Program-made: the position numbers and the translations under genes
The notes under the pieces: generated by a model
What the model was told of the DNA's origin: nothing
The model's database searches: none
The model's input: the letters and a program-made list of their open reading frames with translations, nothing else
In this document: in pieces, positions 52,457 through 60,784 of the stretch
Numbering within the stretch: position 1 is the first letter of the stretch
How the letters are laid out: each line of letters opens with the position of its first letter
DNA from: an uncultured Planktomarina sp.
GTDB lineage: Bacteria > Pseudomonadota > Alphaproteobacteria > Rhodobacterales > Rhodobacteraceae
DNA length: 64,000 bases
NCBI GenBank assembly: GCA_905182455.1
Contig: CAJJBJ010000009.1
Coordinates: 1 to 64,000, forward strand
Direction of reading: 5' to 3'

Positions 52457-53360
52457 AAGGGAGACCAATCAAAGGGGCATGCAGCATGGCAGCGTGCTGT
52501 GGCGCAGCATACCAACGGTCAGACAAGCGGCGAACAGCCTTCACGGAGCAAGCAAATTTTACCGTTTGGCTTGTAACTTCCCGGCCTGCATACCAACGGC
52601 ACCCCTTCGCAGATACTTGCAGTCCAATTTGGCGGTAAACTTGCCCAGCCACAGAAATTGCCAAATGTGCTCGCGCTGGGAGATAGACTAAGCCCGCCGT
52701 TCCACTTTCATAGTAGGTCTCAGCGAGTTGAAGTAACTGTGACACGGCCTCTGAAACCATCGCTCGCTCAGGAGATTCAACTGAGGCACCAGCCGCCAAT
52801 ATTTGAACTGGTGACATGTTATTGACCCAATTACCCGGCAGATATCGCCGCCCCATTAGTGCATCCTCATGTACATCACGGGCAATATTAGTCAGTTGCA
52901 TTGCAATGCCAAGATCAATCGCATGTGCAAGCGCTAACCTATCGTTGCAGCCCAAAATATTGCACATCATTAGACCAACGGTTCCAGCCACCCGGTAAGC
53001 GTAGCGCAGCAACGCGGCTTCGTCCGCCAAAGCCACCTCGTTTTGATCTTGAAGCAGGCCATCTATGAGCGCGACCAAAACCTCGGCAGAAATATTGTTT
53101 TGGTTTATAAAGGCTCCCAGGTTGGCAAGTATCGGGTCTTTGTCATACATTTGGTCAAGCAAACCAACGCGGATGTTAACCAACCGGTCCGGTCCATCCG
53201 CAATGTCACCATCGGCCATATCGTCTAAAATACGACAAAAACTGTATAGTTGAGCTGCGTCTTTACCAATCCTCACGCCTAGAAAGCGAGATGCCCAATG
53301 AAAGCTTTTTCCATTCTGGGCCAAGGAGAGTTCTGGACTTAGATTCTCACTAGAACTCAT
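52446..53360 (-). CDS. crtB: Phytoene synthase
   Basis: Condenses two geranylgeranyl-PP to phytoene. The 304-residue protein has the first Asp-rich motif DDMAD (in FCRILDDMADGD), the second in NIARDVHEDALMGRRYLPGN, and AAGTVGL-like YRVAGTVGLMM. The ATG at 53360 has a good ribosome site (GGGAGGT, 8-base spacing); an upstream in-frame ATG at 53384 overlaps crtI and is less likely. Confidence 0.94.
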   Translation of the reverse strand: MSSSENLSPELSLAQNGKSFHWASRFLGVRIGKDAAQLYSFCRILDDMADGDIADGPDRLVNIRVGLLDQMYDKDPILANLGAFINQNNISAEVLVALIDGLLQDQNEVALADEAALLRYAYRVAGTVGLMMCNILGCNDRLALAHAIDLGIAMQLTNIARDVHEDALMGRRYLPGNWVNNMSPVQILAAGASVESPERAMVSEAVSQLLQLAETYYESGTAGLVYLPARAHLAISVAGQVYRQIGLQVSAKGCRWYAGREVTSQTVKFACSVKAVRRLSDRWYAAPQHAAMLHAPLIGLPYVG

Positions 53361-53380
53361 ACAGTCGCACCTCCCACATA

Positions 53381-54913
53381 TCACTTACTTTCTTGAATTT
53401 CTTCATCAATCAAGGCTTCAACGACTTTAGCCGAACACAGAACCCCAGGCATTCCCGCCCCCGGGTGCGCGCCCGCAGCAGCAAAATACAAGTTTGGAAT
53501 ATGAGGGTCACGGTTGTGATACCTAAACCATGCAGATTGTGTGAAGAGTGGTGCGATCGAAAAGCCAGCCCCATGCATTGAGCGATAGTTTGTCTTGAAA
53601 TCTTCAGGTGTCATCCAAAAATCATCGCTGATGATATTTTCGAGATCAGGCATGATTGTGTTAGACAGGGCAGCCACTATGCGGTCGCGTAATTGAGGGC
53701 CCTTTTCATCCCAATCAATTTTTCCACGCAGATTTGGTACAGGACAAAGCACATAAAAGCTATCACATCCCGCAGGCGCAAAACTATCATCTGTCGCTGT
53801 TGGGCGGTGTACATAAAGCGAAAAATCGTCCGCTAGTATTTTTTTGTCAAAAATATCCGCAAGTAGTTCTTTATATCGAGGGCCCATCCAGATTGTATGG
53901 TGTGCAATTTTGGGATATTGTCGCTTGGTACCAAAAAACAACACGAAAAGCCCCATCGAATATTGTGTCATTCGATCGGAAGCCAACCGCTTGCGGCGGT
54001 TACCGTCCGCAGGCAACATTTGAGCATAGACCGTTGGTGGATCACCATTGCAAATGACCCGATCTGCCAAAAATACTCGGCCACTTTCTGAAATTGCGCC
54101 GGTCGCACGGCCCTTTTCAAGGGTGATCTCAGCTATATCAATGCCAAGTTCCACCTGAACGCCAGCCTTTAATAACAAAGTGTGGAGCGCTGAAACAAGA
54201 CGTCCCGTACCCCCCATACAAAAATATACACCCCACCGGCGCTCAAGATAATGAATGAGAGCATAGATGGAGGTCGTCGTAAAAGGATTGCCGCCCACAA
54301 GTAGTGGATGGATTGAAAACGCCTGCCGCAAAAGTGGGTGTTTCAGGTGCCGATTCACAATACCTGCTACCGAATAATAACTTTTCAAGCGAAGTAAGCT
54401 GGGGATTTGGGCCAGCATAGTTCTTACTCTATGGAAGGGCCTATCAGCCAACTTTTCAAACCCGACATCAAAAATGGCTTTAGAAGTTTTCAACAGCTTC
54501 GCGTAGCCTTCAACGTCAGCTGGTTCAAATTTCCGTATTTCATCATTAGTATCTTCAATTGAGCGGCGGTAATCAAACTGTCGCCCACCGTGGAAATAAA
54601 ACCTATACCATGGATCAAGTGACCGAAACTCAACATGGTCACTGCGCCTCTCTCCAAAAAGCTCAAATAGTTCATCAAATAAAAACGGAGCTGTGATTAC
54701 AGTCGGTCCAGCATCATGACGAAATCCCCCACGCTCAAAAACCTGCGCGCGCCCACCGATTGCCTGCAAACGGTCAACCAATGTGACTTCGAAACCCTTG
54801 GCACGCATTCGCAGGGCTACTGCAATCCCACCAAAGCCTGCTCCGATAACCAGAACCCTTCCCGGCATAGACTGATCAGCCTTGCCAGGGTCACAACTTT
54901 TTTGTTTTTTCAT
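53381..54913 (-). CDS. crtI: Phytoene desaturase (lycopene-forming)
   Basis: FAD-dependent desaturase of 510 residues. The dinucleotide motif is VLVIGAGFGGIAVALRM. Typical CrtI segments follow: GGRAQVFERGGFRHDAGPT, GGNPFTTTSIYALIHYLER, YFCMGGTGRLVSAL and, at the C-terminus, NLYFAAAGAHPGAGMPGVL. It converts phytoene to lycopene in several steps. Eleven bases after crtE. Confidence 0.94.
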   Translation of the reverse strand: MKKQKSCDPGKADQSMPGRVLVIGAGFGGIAVALRMRAKGFEVTLVDRLQAIGGRAQVFERGGFRHDAGPTVITAPFLFDELFELFGERRSDHVEFRSLDPWYRFYFHGGRQFDYRRSIEDTNDEIRKFEPADVEGYAKLLKTSKAIFDVGFEKLADRPFHRVRTMLAQIPSLLRLKSYYSVAGIVNRHLKHPLLRQAFSIHPLLVGGNPFTTTSIYALIHYLERRWGVYFCMGGTGRLVSALHTLLLKAGVQVELGIDIAEITLEKGRATGAISESGRVFLADRVICNGDPPTVYAQMLPADGNRRKRLASDRMTQYSMGLFVLFFGTKRQYPKIAHHTIWMGPRYKELLADIFDKKILADDFSLYVHRPTATDDSFAPAGCDSFYVLCPVPNLRGKIDWDEKGPQLRDRIVAALSNTIMPDLENIISDDFWMTPEDFKTNYRSMHGAGFSIAPLFTQSAWFRYHNRDPHIPNLYFAAAGAHPGAGMPGVLCSAKVVEALIDEEIQESK

Positions 54914-54924
54914 AATCACTCTAT

Positions 54925-55965
54925 TTAGGAGGGGGGGGTCAACGAATCTGTTGGCGCAACCGACTCTAGACAAACTTGTTTTAAAAGAGCTTGAACTGGA
55001 GATACGGCCTCACTCAAACCTGACGGAAGATCCTTCCCTGCCCTTGTAGCTTTATTGAAAGCTCGGTGCATCTGTTGAATGCTCTGCGTCATGGCGCCCG
55101 AATTCAGGATATCTTGTTTCCAAAAACCTAAGTCGGCTTTTGCACCTGAAGCGCTCCAATAATCAAACGCTGCTCCTTGATCAGCAGACAAATTTTGACG
55201 ATAAAGTACTATAACTGCATTTGGAGCGCGCCGGGCTAGGTCTGAGCCACAATCTGCAGCACCATCTAACGCACGAAAATTTAATATGTCATTGGCCATT
55301 TGATAGGCTGCACCAAGATTTCGAAAGTAAGACTTAAGCGCGGTGGCAGCACTTGCGTGAAGTGCCATTGCGGCCACACCCTCCATTGGGGCAGTCAACA
55401 GTGGAGCAGTTTTATCCGATGCGATTTCCATATAGGAATCCCAGGAGAAGACCCCACAATTCGAAAACTCTGCTGCCTCACCCCTTGTTGTAGTCGCCAT
55501 GTGTTGCGCTAGAATTTTTACTAACAGTGGAGTCTGTGACCTTTGTCCTGCTTCAGCCGCAAGTTCAAATGCTAGAGAAATCAACCAATCCCCAAGCGTC
55601 AGTGCTACGTTGCGCCCATACTTAAACCAAACCGAGGGCCGTCCTCGACGGAATTGGTCACCATCACAAATGTCATCGTGTATAAGAGAGGCATTGTGGA
55701 GTATTTCAACAGCTACGGCCCAATGTAGAGCAGCCGCCTGATCAATTTTTAGTACTTTTGCTGCGCTGAGCGCCATTTTAGCTCGCAGCATCTTTCCTGA
55801 GACATCAAAGTGATGATGGGCCGCTTCTGATAATGGAGTATTAGGTTTTGGCAATCTTTCTATAATAAATCTGCGAAGTATCTCTGTGGAATGAATTTTA
55901 GTTTCAATAGGGTCATTACCCTCGATCACTGCATTAGTCTCACCAATATCCTGAGGTTTTCCCAT
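54925..55965 (-). CDS. crtE: Polyprenyl (geranylgeranyl) diphosphate synthase
   Basis: Head-to-tail prenyltransferase of 346 residues, expected to make geranylgeranyl-PP. The first Asp-rich motif is good: LIHDDICDGDQFRRGRPSVW. The second is unusual: AYQMANDILNFRALDG has N-D-x-x-N where D-D-x-x-D is expected, and the usual basic segment after it is changed too. It is the first gene of crtEIBY-blh. Confidence 0.87.
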   Translation of the reverse strand: MGKPQDIGETNAVIEGNDPIETKIHSTEILRRFIIERLPKPNTPLSEAAHHHFDVSGKMLRAKMALSAAKVLKIDQAAALHWAVAVEILHNASLIHDDICDGDQFRRGRPSVWFKYGRNVALTLGDWLISLAFELAAEAGQRSQTPLLVKILAQHMATTTRGEAAEFSNCGVFSWDSYMEIASDKTAPLLTAPMEGVAAMALHASAATALKSYFRNLGAAYQMANDILNFRALDGAADCGSDLARRAPNAVIVLYRQNLSADQGAAFDYWSASGAKADLGFWKQDILNSGAMTQSIQQMHRAFNKATRAGKDLPSGLSEAVSPVQALLKQVCLESVAPTDSLTPPS

Positions 55966-56005
55966 TACTCGTACATCCTCGAATAAAGATATATCATTTT
56001 AATAC

Positions 56006-56034
56006 AAAAACGAGGTGGCCGATTGGCCACCTCG
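56006..56034 (-). terminator. Terminator downstream of proteorhodopsin
   Basis: CGAGGTGGCC and GGCCACCTCG form a perfect 10-bp stem with a 4-base loop, followed on the minus strand by TTTTT. It lies between the rhodopsin stop (56046) and crtE (55965), so crt expression needs read-through or its own promoter. Confidence 0.9.
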
Positions 56035-56045
56035 TTACGACCTGT

Positions 56046-56828
56046 TTAGGACGTTTTTTCAGATTCTGTAACGGCAACGTTCCAGATGATTACGCCAAAC
56101 GCAATCTTGTTAACCACATCCGCGAGGTTGTAGATAATGTTCAAAGCGTTTGATGCTTCTTCTGGGCCCGCACCTGTGAAGTAACCCATGAAATAGCCAA
56201 TTGGGTAAATTGCCCAACCGATGGTCACGATCCAACGCATTGTTACGAAAGCAGATTGCACCGATGGAGGAGCTTTTTCAGCTGCAACTTTCCCTGCTTC
56301 ACCAAAGAAGATTTCATATAGGATGTAGGCCCAGCCGACCATACCGACGATAAATCCCAACATTGCATTTATGTAACCAGCTTCGCCCATGTAGCCGCCG
56401 ACCAACATTACCATCGTACCGATCATCAAGCGCCAGAAAATTCCGCCAGAAACATTTGTGATTGCACGCAAGATAAGATAAAATTCTACCATCAAGAGTG
56501 GAACCGTGATCAGCCAGTCAATGTAACGGTAAACCAGTGGAGTTTCTCCGGTCGCCACCCAAACGTCGCGCATGTAGAAATAGTGAACTGCAGCGACCAA
56601 TGTTACCAAGCCTGAAACTGTGAGCGATGTTTTCCACTTACCTGAAACACGTTGAGTTTCCATGAAGAAGAATGCTGTTGCAGCAACCAAAGCCATCGAT
56701 ATTAACCAGAACGAAATACCGACAAAATCATCTGCCGCTAGATTGGCACTTGCCGAGGCTAAGGACGGTGCAGCGATTAATCCCACTGTAGCCATCATAA
56801 TTTTTATTTTACTATAGATGTTTCTCAT
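56046..56828 (-). CDS. Green-absorbing proteorhodopsin
   Basis: Light-driven proton pump of 260 residues with a cleavable signal peptide (end near ASA) and seven membrane helices. Key residues by this numbering, with GPR numbering in brackets: H82 (75), proton acceptor D104 (97) in RYIDWLITVP, tuning residue L112 (105), proton donor E115 (108) in LLMVEFYLIL, and the retinal lysine K241 (231) in YNLADVVNKIAFG. Leu at the tuning site predicts green absorption. The ribosome site is GGGAGAGAAGAA. No DUF or kinase partner is attached. Confidence 0.97.
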   Translation of the reverse strand: MRNIYSKIKIMMATVGLIAAPSLASASANLAADDFVGISFWLISMALVAATAFFFMETQRVSGKWKTSLTVSGLVTLVAAVHYFYMRDVWVATGETPLVYRYIDWLITVPLLMVEFYLILRAITNVSGGIFWRLMIGTMVMLVGGYMGEAGYINAMLGFIVGMVGWAYILYEIFFGEAGKVAAEKAPPSVQSAFVTMRWIVTIGWAIYPIGYFMGYFTGAGPEEASNALNIIYNLADVVNKIAFGVIIWNVAVTESEKTS

Positions 56829-56862
56829 TTCTTCTCTCCCTAAAGTCAGCCCTCTGTAGACC

Positions 56863-56878
56863 GTACACTATGGTGTAC
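56863..56878. promoter_or_regulatory. Inverted repeat upstream of proteorhodopsin
   Basis: GTACAC-N4-GTGTAC, perfect 6-bp arms, 34-50 bases upstream of the proteorhodopsin start. It could be an operator or a leader hairpin. No regulator is known for it. Confidence 0.4.
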
Positions 56879-57395
56879 CGAACAGGCAAAATTTCAACGC
56901 CATATTCTACAAATATACTTGTTAAGTGCTGTAACCAAATGATTAAGACAAAAATTACGTAACGTTACTAACAAAACTCAGTGGATACCGGCACTTTCGT
57001 CGGCCCGTTCCCAAACATATTTCCGCATAAAAAAGAAATTAGGAAGTTTTAACCACATAAAAAACCACATTCAGACCGTAAATCGTGGGCCGTGACATCT
57101 ACCCCTGCAAGAGCAATGAAATGAAGCTAATTCAGCCAGTGTATGATTCTGGAAAGCTCCACAGTCGATGCATAGTTGGTAATGTTGTATAACCAGACAA
57201 TTAACGCAGCCCCAATCTTTTAAAGCAGAGATAACTTTCACTTAGCCTTTTTGTTTATGGGCTTTGAGAATGACTTAGAATTTTGCTGATGGCTAGTCAT
57301 GTCTATGACAATAGATATTTTTACGTAAGAGAGATGCAAGGGCATTAAGCAGGCCAATGGTAGTAGACCTAGGTTCAATACATAAATATGAAAAA
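56879..57395. other. AT-rich non-coding region upstream of proteorhodopsin
   Basis: About 520 bases without a convincing reading frame. It should contain the rhodopsin promoter; a palindromic TACGTAACGTTA lies near 56959. Nothing else recognised. Confidence 0.45.
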
Positions 57396-57426
57396 GACCA
57401 ATCCCTTTTTCTCAAAGGGATTGGTC
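57396..57426 (-). terminator. Strong hairpin with T-run
   Basis: GACCAATCCCTTT and AAAGGGATTGGTC form a perfect 13-bp stem with a 5-base loop. On the minus strand it is followed by TTTTTC, so it ends a minus-strand transcript coming from 57.4-57.6 kb. The only candidate gene there is the small ORF at 57468-57578. Confidence 0.8.
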
Positions 57427-57467
57427 AAGTAGGGAAATTGGTATGCTAGCAAGCATTACCGAATTTT

Positions 57468-57578
57468 TTAAATAATACGGATGCGCTCGAGTTCAAGACA
57501 GTGCCCGCAATTAGGGTTACAGCTAGTCGAAACCTTGGGAAAAGCCTCAGTGAAGTCGTTCAAACTGACAGACGCCAC
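57468..57578 (-). CDS. Possible small cysteine-rich peptide gene
   Basis: A 36-codon frame from GTG at 57578 to TAA at 57468, 42 bases before the strong terminator. The peptide has the hydrophilic segment SLNDFTEAFPKVST and a compact C-N-P-N-C-G-H-C cluster near its C-terminus, suggestive of a metal-binding or modified peptide. No good ribosome site is seen and no family is recognised. A chance frame of this length is quite possible. Confidence 0.3.
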   Translation of the reverse strand: MASVSLNDFTEAFPKVSTSCNPNCGHCLELERIRII

Positions 57579-57765
57579 AAGTTTGGGCTATTTGACAAAG
57601 TGTATTTTATTGGCACATCCTGACTGAACCGATAAATATTAGTAACAGTAATACACTATTAAATAACTGAAAATTGTTTTAATAATAAGAAATATATTAA
57701 TGATATTGCAACTAGATAATGACGGGTTAAACGAAAAAGATTTAGACAGGTAATTACAAAAATTT

Positions 57766-57870
57766 AGCCAATCCGACGCTGGAGGCCAAAATTGTATCAC
57801 TGTGATTGAAGTAGGGGCTACGGCCTGCGATGTGGCCAGTAGTTTCAACATCATCAGCGTAAGGCCAAAC
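57766..57870 (+). pseudogene. IS66-like orfA relic
   Basis: Three frames together recover the helix-turn-helix pattern of IS66-type OrfA proteins: IRRW in one, TLEAKIVSL in the next and EVGATACDVASSFNI in the third. The element is decayed (at least two frame breaks) and its ends and larger transposase are missing. It hints that insertion-sequence activity accompanied the island. Confidence 0.45.
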
Positions 57871-58046
57871 GCAACAATAGGTATCAAATCGTCTGAAAAG
57901 GCAGCTCAAATATTGTTTTTGGGGGTTGTCCATGCTGGACCTAATAGTTATCTAGATGCTAGATGGGTACAGCAATGCTCGACATACTAGCCGTATATTG
58001 CATTGAACAACTTGATGACAGAACATTTTGCAAAAGGACTTCAGTA

Positions 58047-58175
58047 ATGGCGCTTCTGGAAATTGGAGTTGGTGTTTTTATGTCTGCTATTATGCTCGCA
58101 GTTCTTTTCTTAATTGTAAAATTGATAAGGGACACTAGGGCAACTATGAAAAAACAAAATGACCAAAAAGATTAA
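58047..58175 (+). CDS. Small single-helix membrane protein
   Basis: A 42-residue protein: MALLEIGVG, one hydrophobic helix (FMSAIMLAVLFLIVKLI) and a basic tail (RATMKKQNDQ). AAAGGACTTCAGTA before the ATG is a credible ribosome site. No family recognised. It faces away from proteorhodopsin and toward the transporter. Confidence 0.5.
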   Translation: MALLEIGVGVFMSAIMLAVLFLIVKLIRDTRATMKKQNDQKD

Positions 58176-58353
58176 TTGTAGACCAAAACAGCAGTCACAA
58201 CCGCGCACCTAACAGAGCGATAATTTGATGGGTAAAACTAATGAAAACATGCATCCAATTACAGGCCTAACCTAACTTTTTGCGCTCAACGGTCGACGCA
58301 GCTGCGATACTAGAGATTAAGCATTGTCACTTCAAAAAATGCGGAGATCTAGA

Positions 58354-59739
58354 GTGTTGGACGCAATCACAGTGGAGCCAAGTCTCAAAAAACGCGTCCG
58401 CGGTTGGATGATGTTCGATTGGGCCACCCAACCCTTTTATACGCTAGGTCTTACCTTCATTTTCGGCCCTTATTTCGCAAGTGTATCGGCTGAGTATTTT
58501 TTCAACACCGGCCTTGATCAAGCCAGCGCCAATGCCAGCGCGCAAACCATTTGGTCTTGGGGACAAGCGGTGGCAGGTCTATTTGTTGCTGTCATTGGGA
58601 TTTTGGCAGGCTCCTACGCTGATAGCACCGGACGCCGAATGCCGTGGCTTTGGGCCGCCTCAATCGTCTTTGTGATTTGCTCATGGAGGCTTTGGTACAT
58701 GGTGCCAGATGGTTCTGCCATGTGGTCTTCGCTCATTCTATTCTCCGTGGCTTTCGTGGCAGTGGAATTGGCTTTGGTGTTCACAAACGCAGTCCTGCCC
58801 AGCCTTGGAGATCGCCGCGAAGTCGGTGAAATTTCAGGCAATGGCGTGGCTTTGGGTTATGCAGGTGGGATTTTAAGCCTGTTCATCATGCTGTTTTTCT
58901 TCTTCGATGAGGGTGGTAAAACCTTCGCGATCGGCCTTGAGCCAGGGTTTGGACTGCTTGATCCAGAAGCCCGCGAAGGCACCCGCGCAGTGGGGCCACT
59001 GATCGCAGTTTGGTTTATGATCTTTATGGTACCTTACTTCATGTGGGTCCGGGAAGGGAAAACTCCAAACACACAGGGCGGGTTTCGCCAATCTATGGCC
59101 GAATTAAAATTATCGCTTCAAGGTATGGTCAAACGCCCAAGCCTATTTGCCTTCATGGGCGCTCAAATGCTTTACCGGGATGCACTAAATGGACTTTATG
59201 CCTTTGGTGGCATCTATGCGGTATTGGTGCTCGGCTGGGGGCAAACACAGCTTGGTATTTTCGGCATAATAAGTGGCATCTCAGCTGCACTGGTCACTTG
59301 GATCTCGGGGAAATATGACCGCAAGCTTGGGCCACTTCCTGTCATCTACTTCCACATTTTTGTGCTCATCATTGTGTCCCTCTGCATCATAGGCATGTCG
59401 CGCAGCAGCTTTTACGGGTTGGGCTTGGCCGAAGGCTCAACCCTGCCCGATGTGCTGTTTTACGTCTGCGGCGCGGCCATCGGTGGATCTGGTGGGGGGA
59501 TCTATTCAGCCAGTCGTTCGATGATGGTACGCCACACGAATCCAGCCCGTCCAACCGAGGCCTTTGGCCTCTTTGCCCTTGCCGGCAAAGCTACCGCATT
59601 TCTGGCACCACTGCTTATTGGGATATTTACCTATTGGCTGAATGATGCTCGTTTAGGCTTTGCACCAGTTGTGGGGCTGTTCATTCTGGGCATGCTGCTG
59701 CTACGTTGGGTACATCCAGAAGGAGATCAAGCTGAGTGA
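58354..59739 (+). CDS. MFS transporter, UMF1 (Atg22-like) family
   Basis: Membrane carrier of 461 residues with about eleven or twelve helices. The family mark is the N-terminal WMMFDWATQPFYTLGLTFIF and the loop GSYADSTGRRMPWLW. The substrate is not known. The start is set at GTG 58354 by comparison with the duplicated fragment at 50111, which begins with ATG; GGAG lies 8 bases upstream. The gene marks the right edge of the phototrophy island and is coupled (GTGA) to mepA. Confidence 0.87.
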   Translation: MLDAITVEPSLKKRVRGWMMFDWATQPFYTLGLTFIFGPYFASVSAEYFFNTGLDQASANASAQTIWSWGQAVAGLFVAVIGILAGSYADSTGRRMPWLWAASIVFVICSWRLWYMVPDGSAMWSSLILFSVAFVAVELALVFTNAVLPSLGDRREVGEISGNGVALGYAGGILSLFIMLFFFFDEGGKTFAIGLEPGFGLLDPEAREGTRAVGPLIAVWFMIFMVPYFMWVREGKTPNTQGGFRQSMAELKLSLQGMVKRPSLFAFMGAQMLYRDALNGLYAFGGIYAVLVLGWGQTQLGIFGIISGISAALVTWISGKYDRKLGPLPVIYFHIFVLIIVSLCIIGMSRSSFYGLGLAEGSTLPDVLFYVCGAAIGGSGGGIYSASRSMMVRHTNPARPTEAFGLFALAGKATAFLAPLLIGIFTYWLNDARLGFAPVVGLFILGMLLLRWVHPEGDQAE

Positions 59740-60657
59740 GACGCCTCCTCTATACCGGTACCTTAGCTCTCGCCCTTTTGATGGGCAGCTTGCCCAATGG
59801 GCTAATCGCACAAACGCGAGCGGATAAGCCGCAGTCCCGTGCAAGCCTTGTGGCGCAAACCCCAGCGAAGGAACTTTTTGGCGCGGCCCAATTTGCCTCG
59901 CAGCAACGACCACAATCTTTTGGCGGATATGCTAAGGGCTGTTTGGCTGGAGGCGCTGCATTGCCAGAAACTGGCCTCACATGGCAGGCCATGCGTCTGT
60001 CGCGCAACAGAAATTGGGGCCAGCCCATCACCAGTTGACTACCTGCAAGATCTCTCTCGCAAAGTGGCACAAAACACCGCTTGGTCTGGGCTATATATCG
60101 GCGACATATCGCAGCCGCGTGGTGGACCCATGTTATCAGGCCATGCCAGCCATCAAATTGGCCTTGATGCCGACATTTGGCTCCTGCCCAAAACGGATAA
60201 AGTCCTGACACGGGCTGAACGGGAAAAAGTTTCCTCAATCTCTATGCGCCGCGCGTCAGGGGCCTATACCAATGACCGTTGGACCAGAGATCATGAAAAA
60301 GTGCTGAAGCTTGCGGCCTCCGATTCCCGTGTCGCACGCATTTTTCTATTTCCGGGCGCGAAGGTCGCAATGTGCAAATCCGCGACGGGCGACAGATCTT
60401 GGCTGCGTAAAATTCGGCCTTGGTACGGGCATCACTATCACTTTCACGTACGCTTAAAATGCCCCAAAGGCCAAAGCGCTTGCGTTGATCAAGCGCCGCC
60501 ACCTTCAGGGGACGGGTGCAAGGAAGCCGTCAATTGGGTGAAACAAATCTTAAACCCGCCGCCACCCAATCCAAACGCCAAGCCTCGCAAACCAAAACCG
60601 CCGATCACCCTTGCGCGGTTGCCACAGCAATGTACCGAGGTCTTATCCGCCCTGTAA
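59736..60657 (+). CDS. mepA: Penicillin-insensitive murein endopeptidase, one frameshift
   Basis: Periplasmic LAS-type metallopeptidase of ~306 residues cutting D-Ala-mDAP cross-links. It begins with a signal peptide (TGTLALALLMGSLPNGLIAQ). After a break near 60030 (LSRNRNWGQP, then PVDYLQDLSRKVAQN in another frame) come the zinc ligands GGPMLSGHASHQIGLDADIW and WYGHHYHFHVRLKCP. GTG start overlapping the MFS stop. Confidence 0.88.
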
Positions 60658-60744
60658 TGCCTGCGGCGGGTTCAACCCTTGCACAGCATTGAATTTTCCT
60701 TGCAAGATTAGCCGTAGCTTCGTATGTGGGCGCGTCAAACCTGA

Positions 60745-60777
60745 CCAAGTCGCCGCTACCTTGGCTAAAAAACGGAA
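60745..60777 (+). ncRNA. Candidate preQ1-I riboswitch
   Basis: Immediately upstream of yhhQ: stem CCAAG (60745-60749) and CTTGG (60760-60764), a loop beginning TCGCCG, then the A-rich CTAAAAAACGGAA. CCG in the loop can pair with CGG in the tail, making the H-type pseudoknot of this class, as in the Thermoanaerobacter preQ1 element. The tail overlaps the probable ribosome site (GGAA), so translation control is likely. It would act on a queuosine-precursor importer. Confidence 0.72.
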
Positions 60778-60784
60778 CTGAAAA

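Noticed and set aside
57639-57887. 82-codon hydrophobic minus-strand frame
   Set aside because: Runs through AT-rich non-coding DNA and opposite the IS66-like relic; composition looks like translated A/T runs, no ribosome site.
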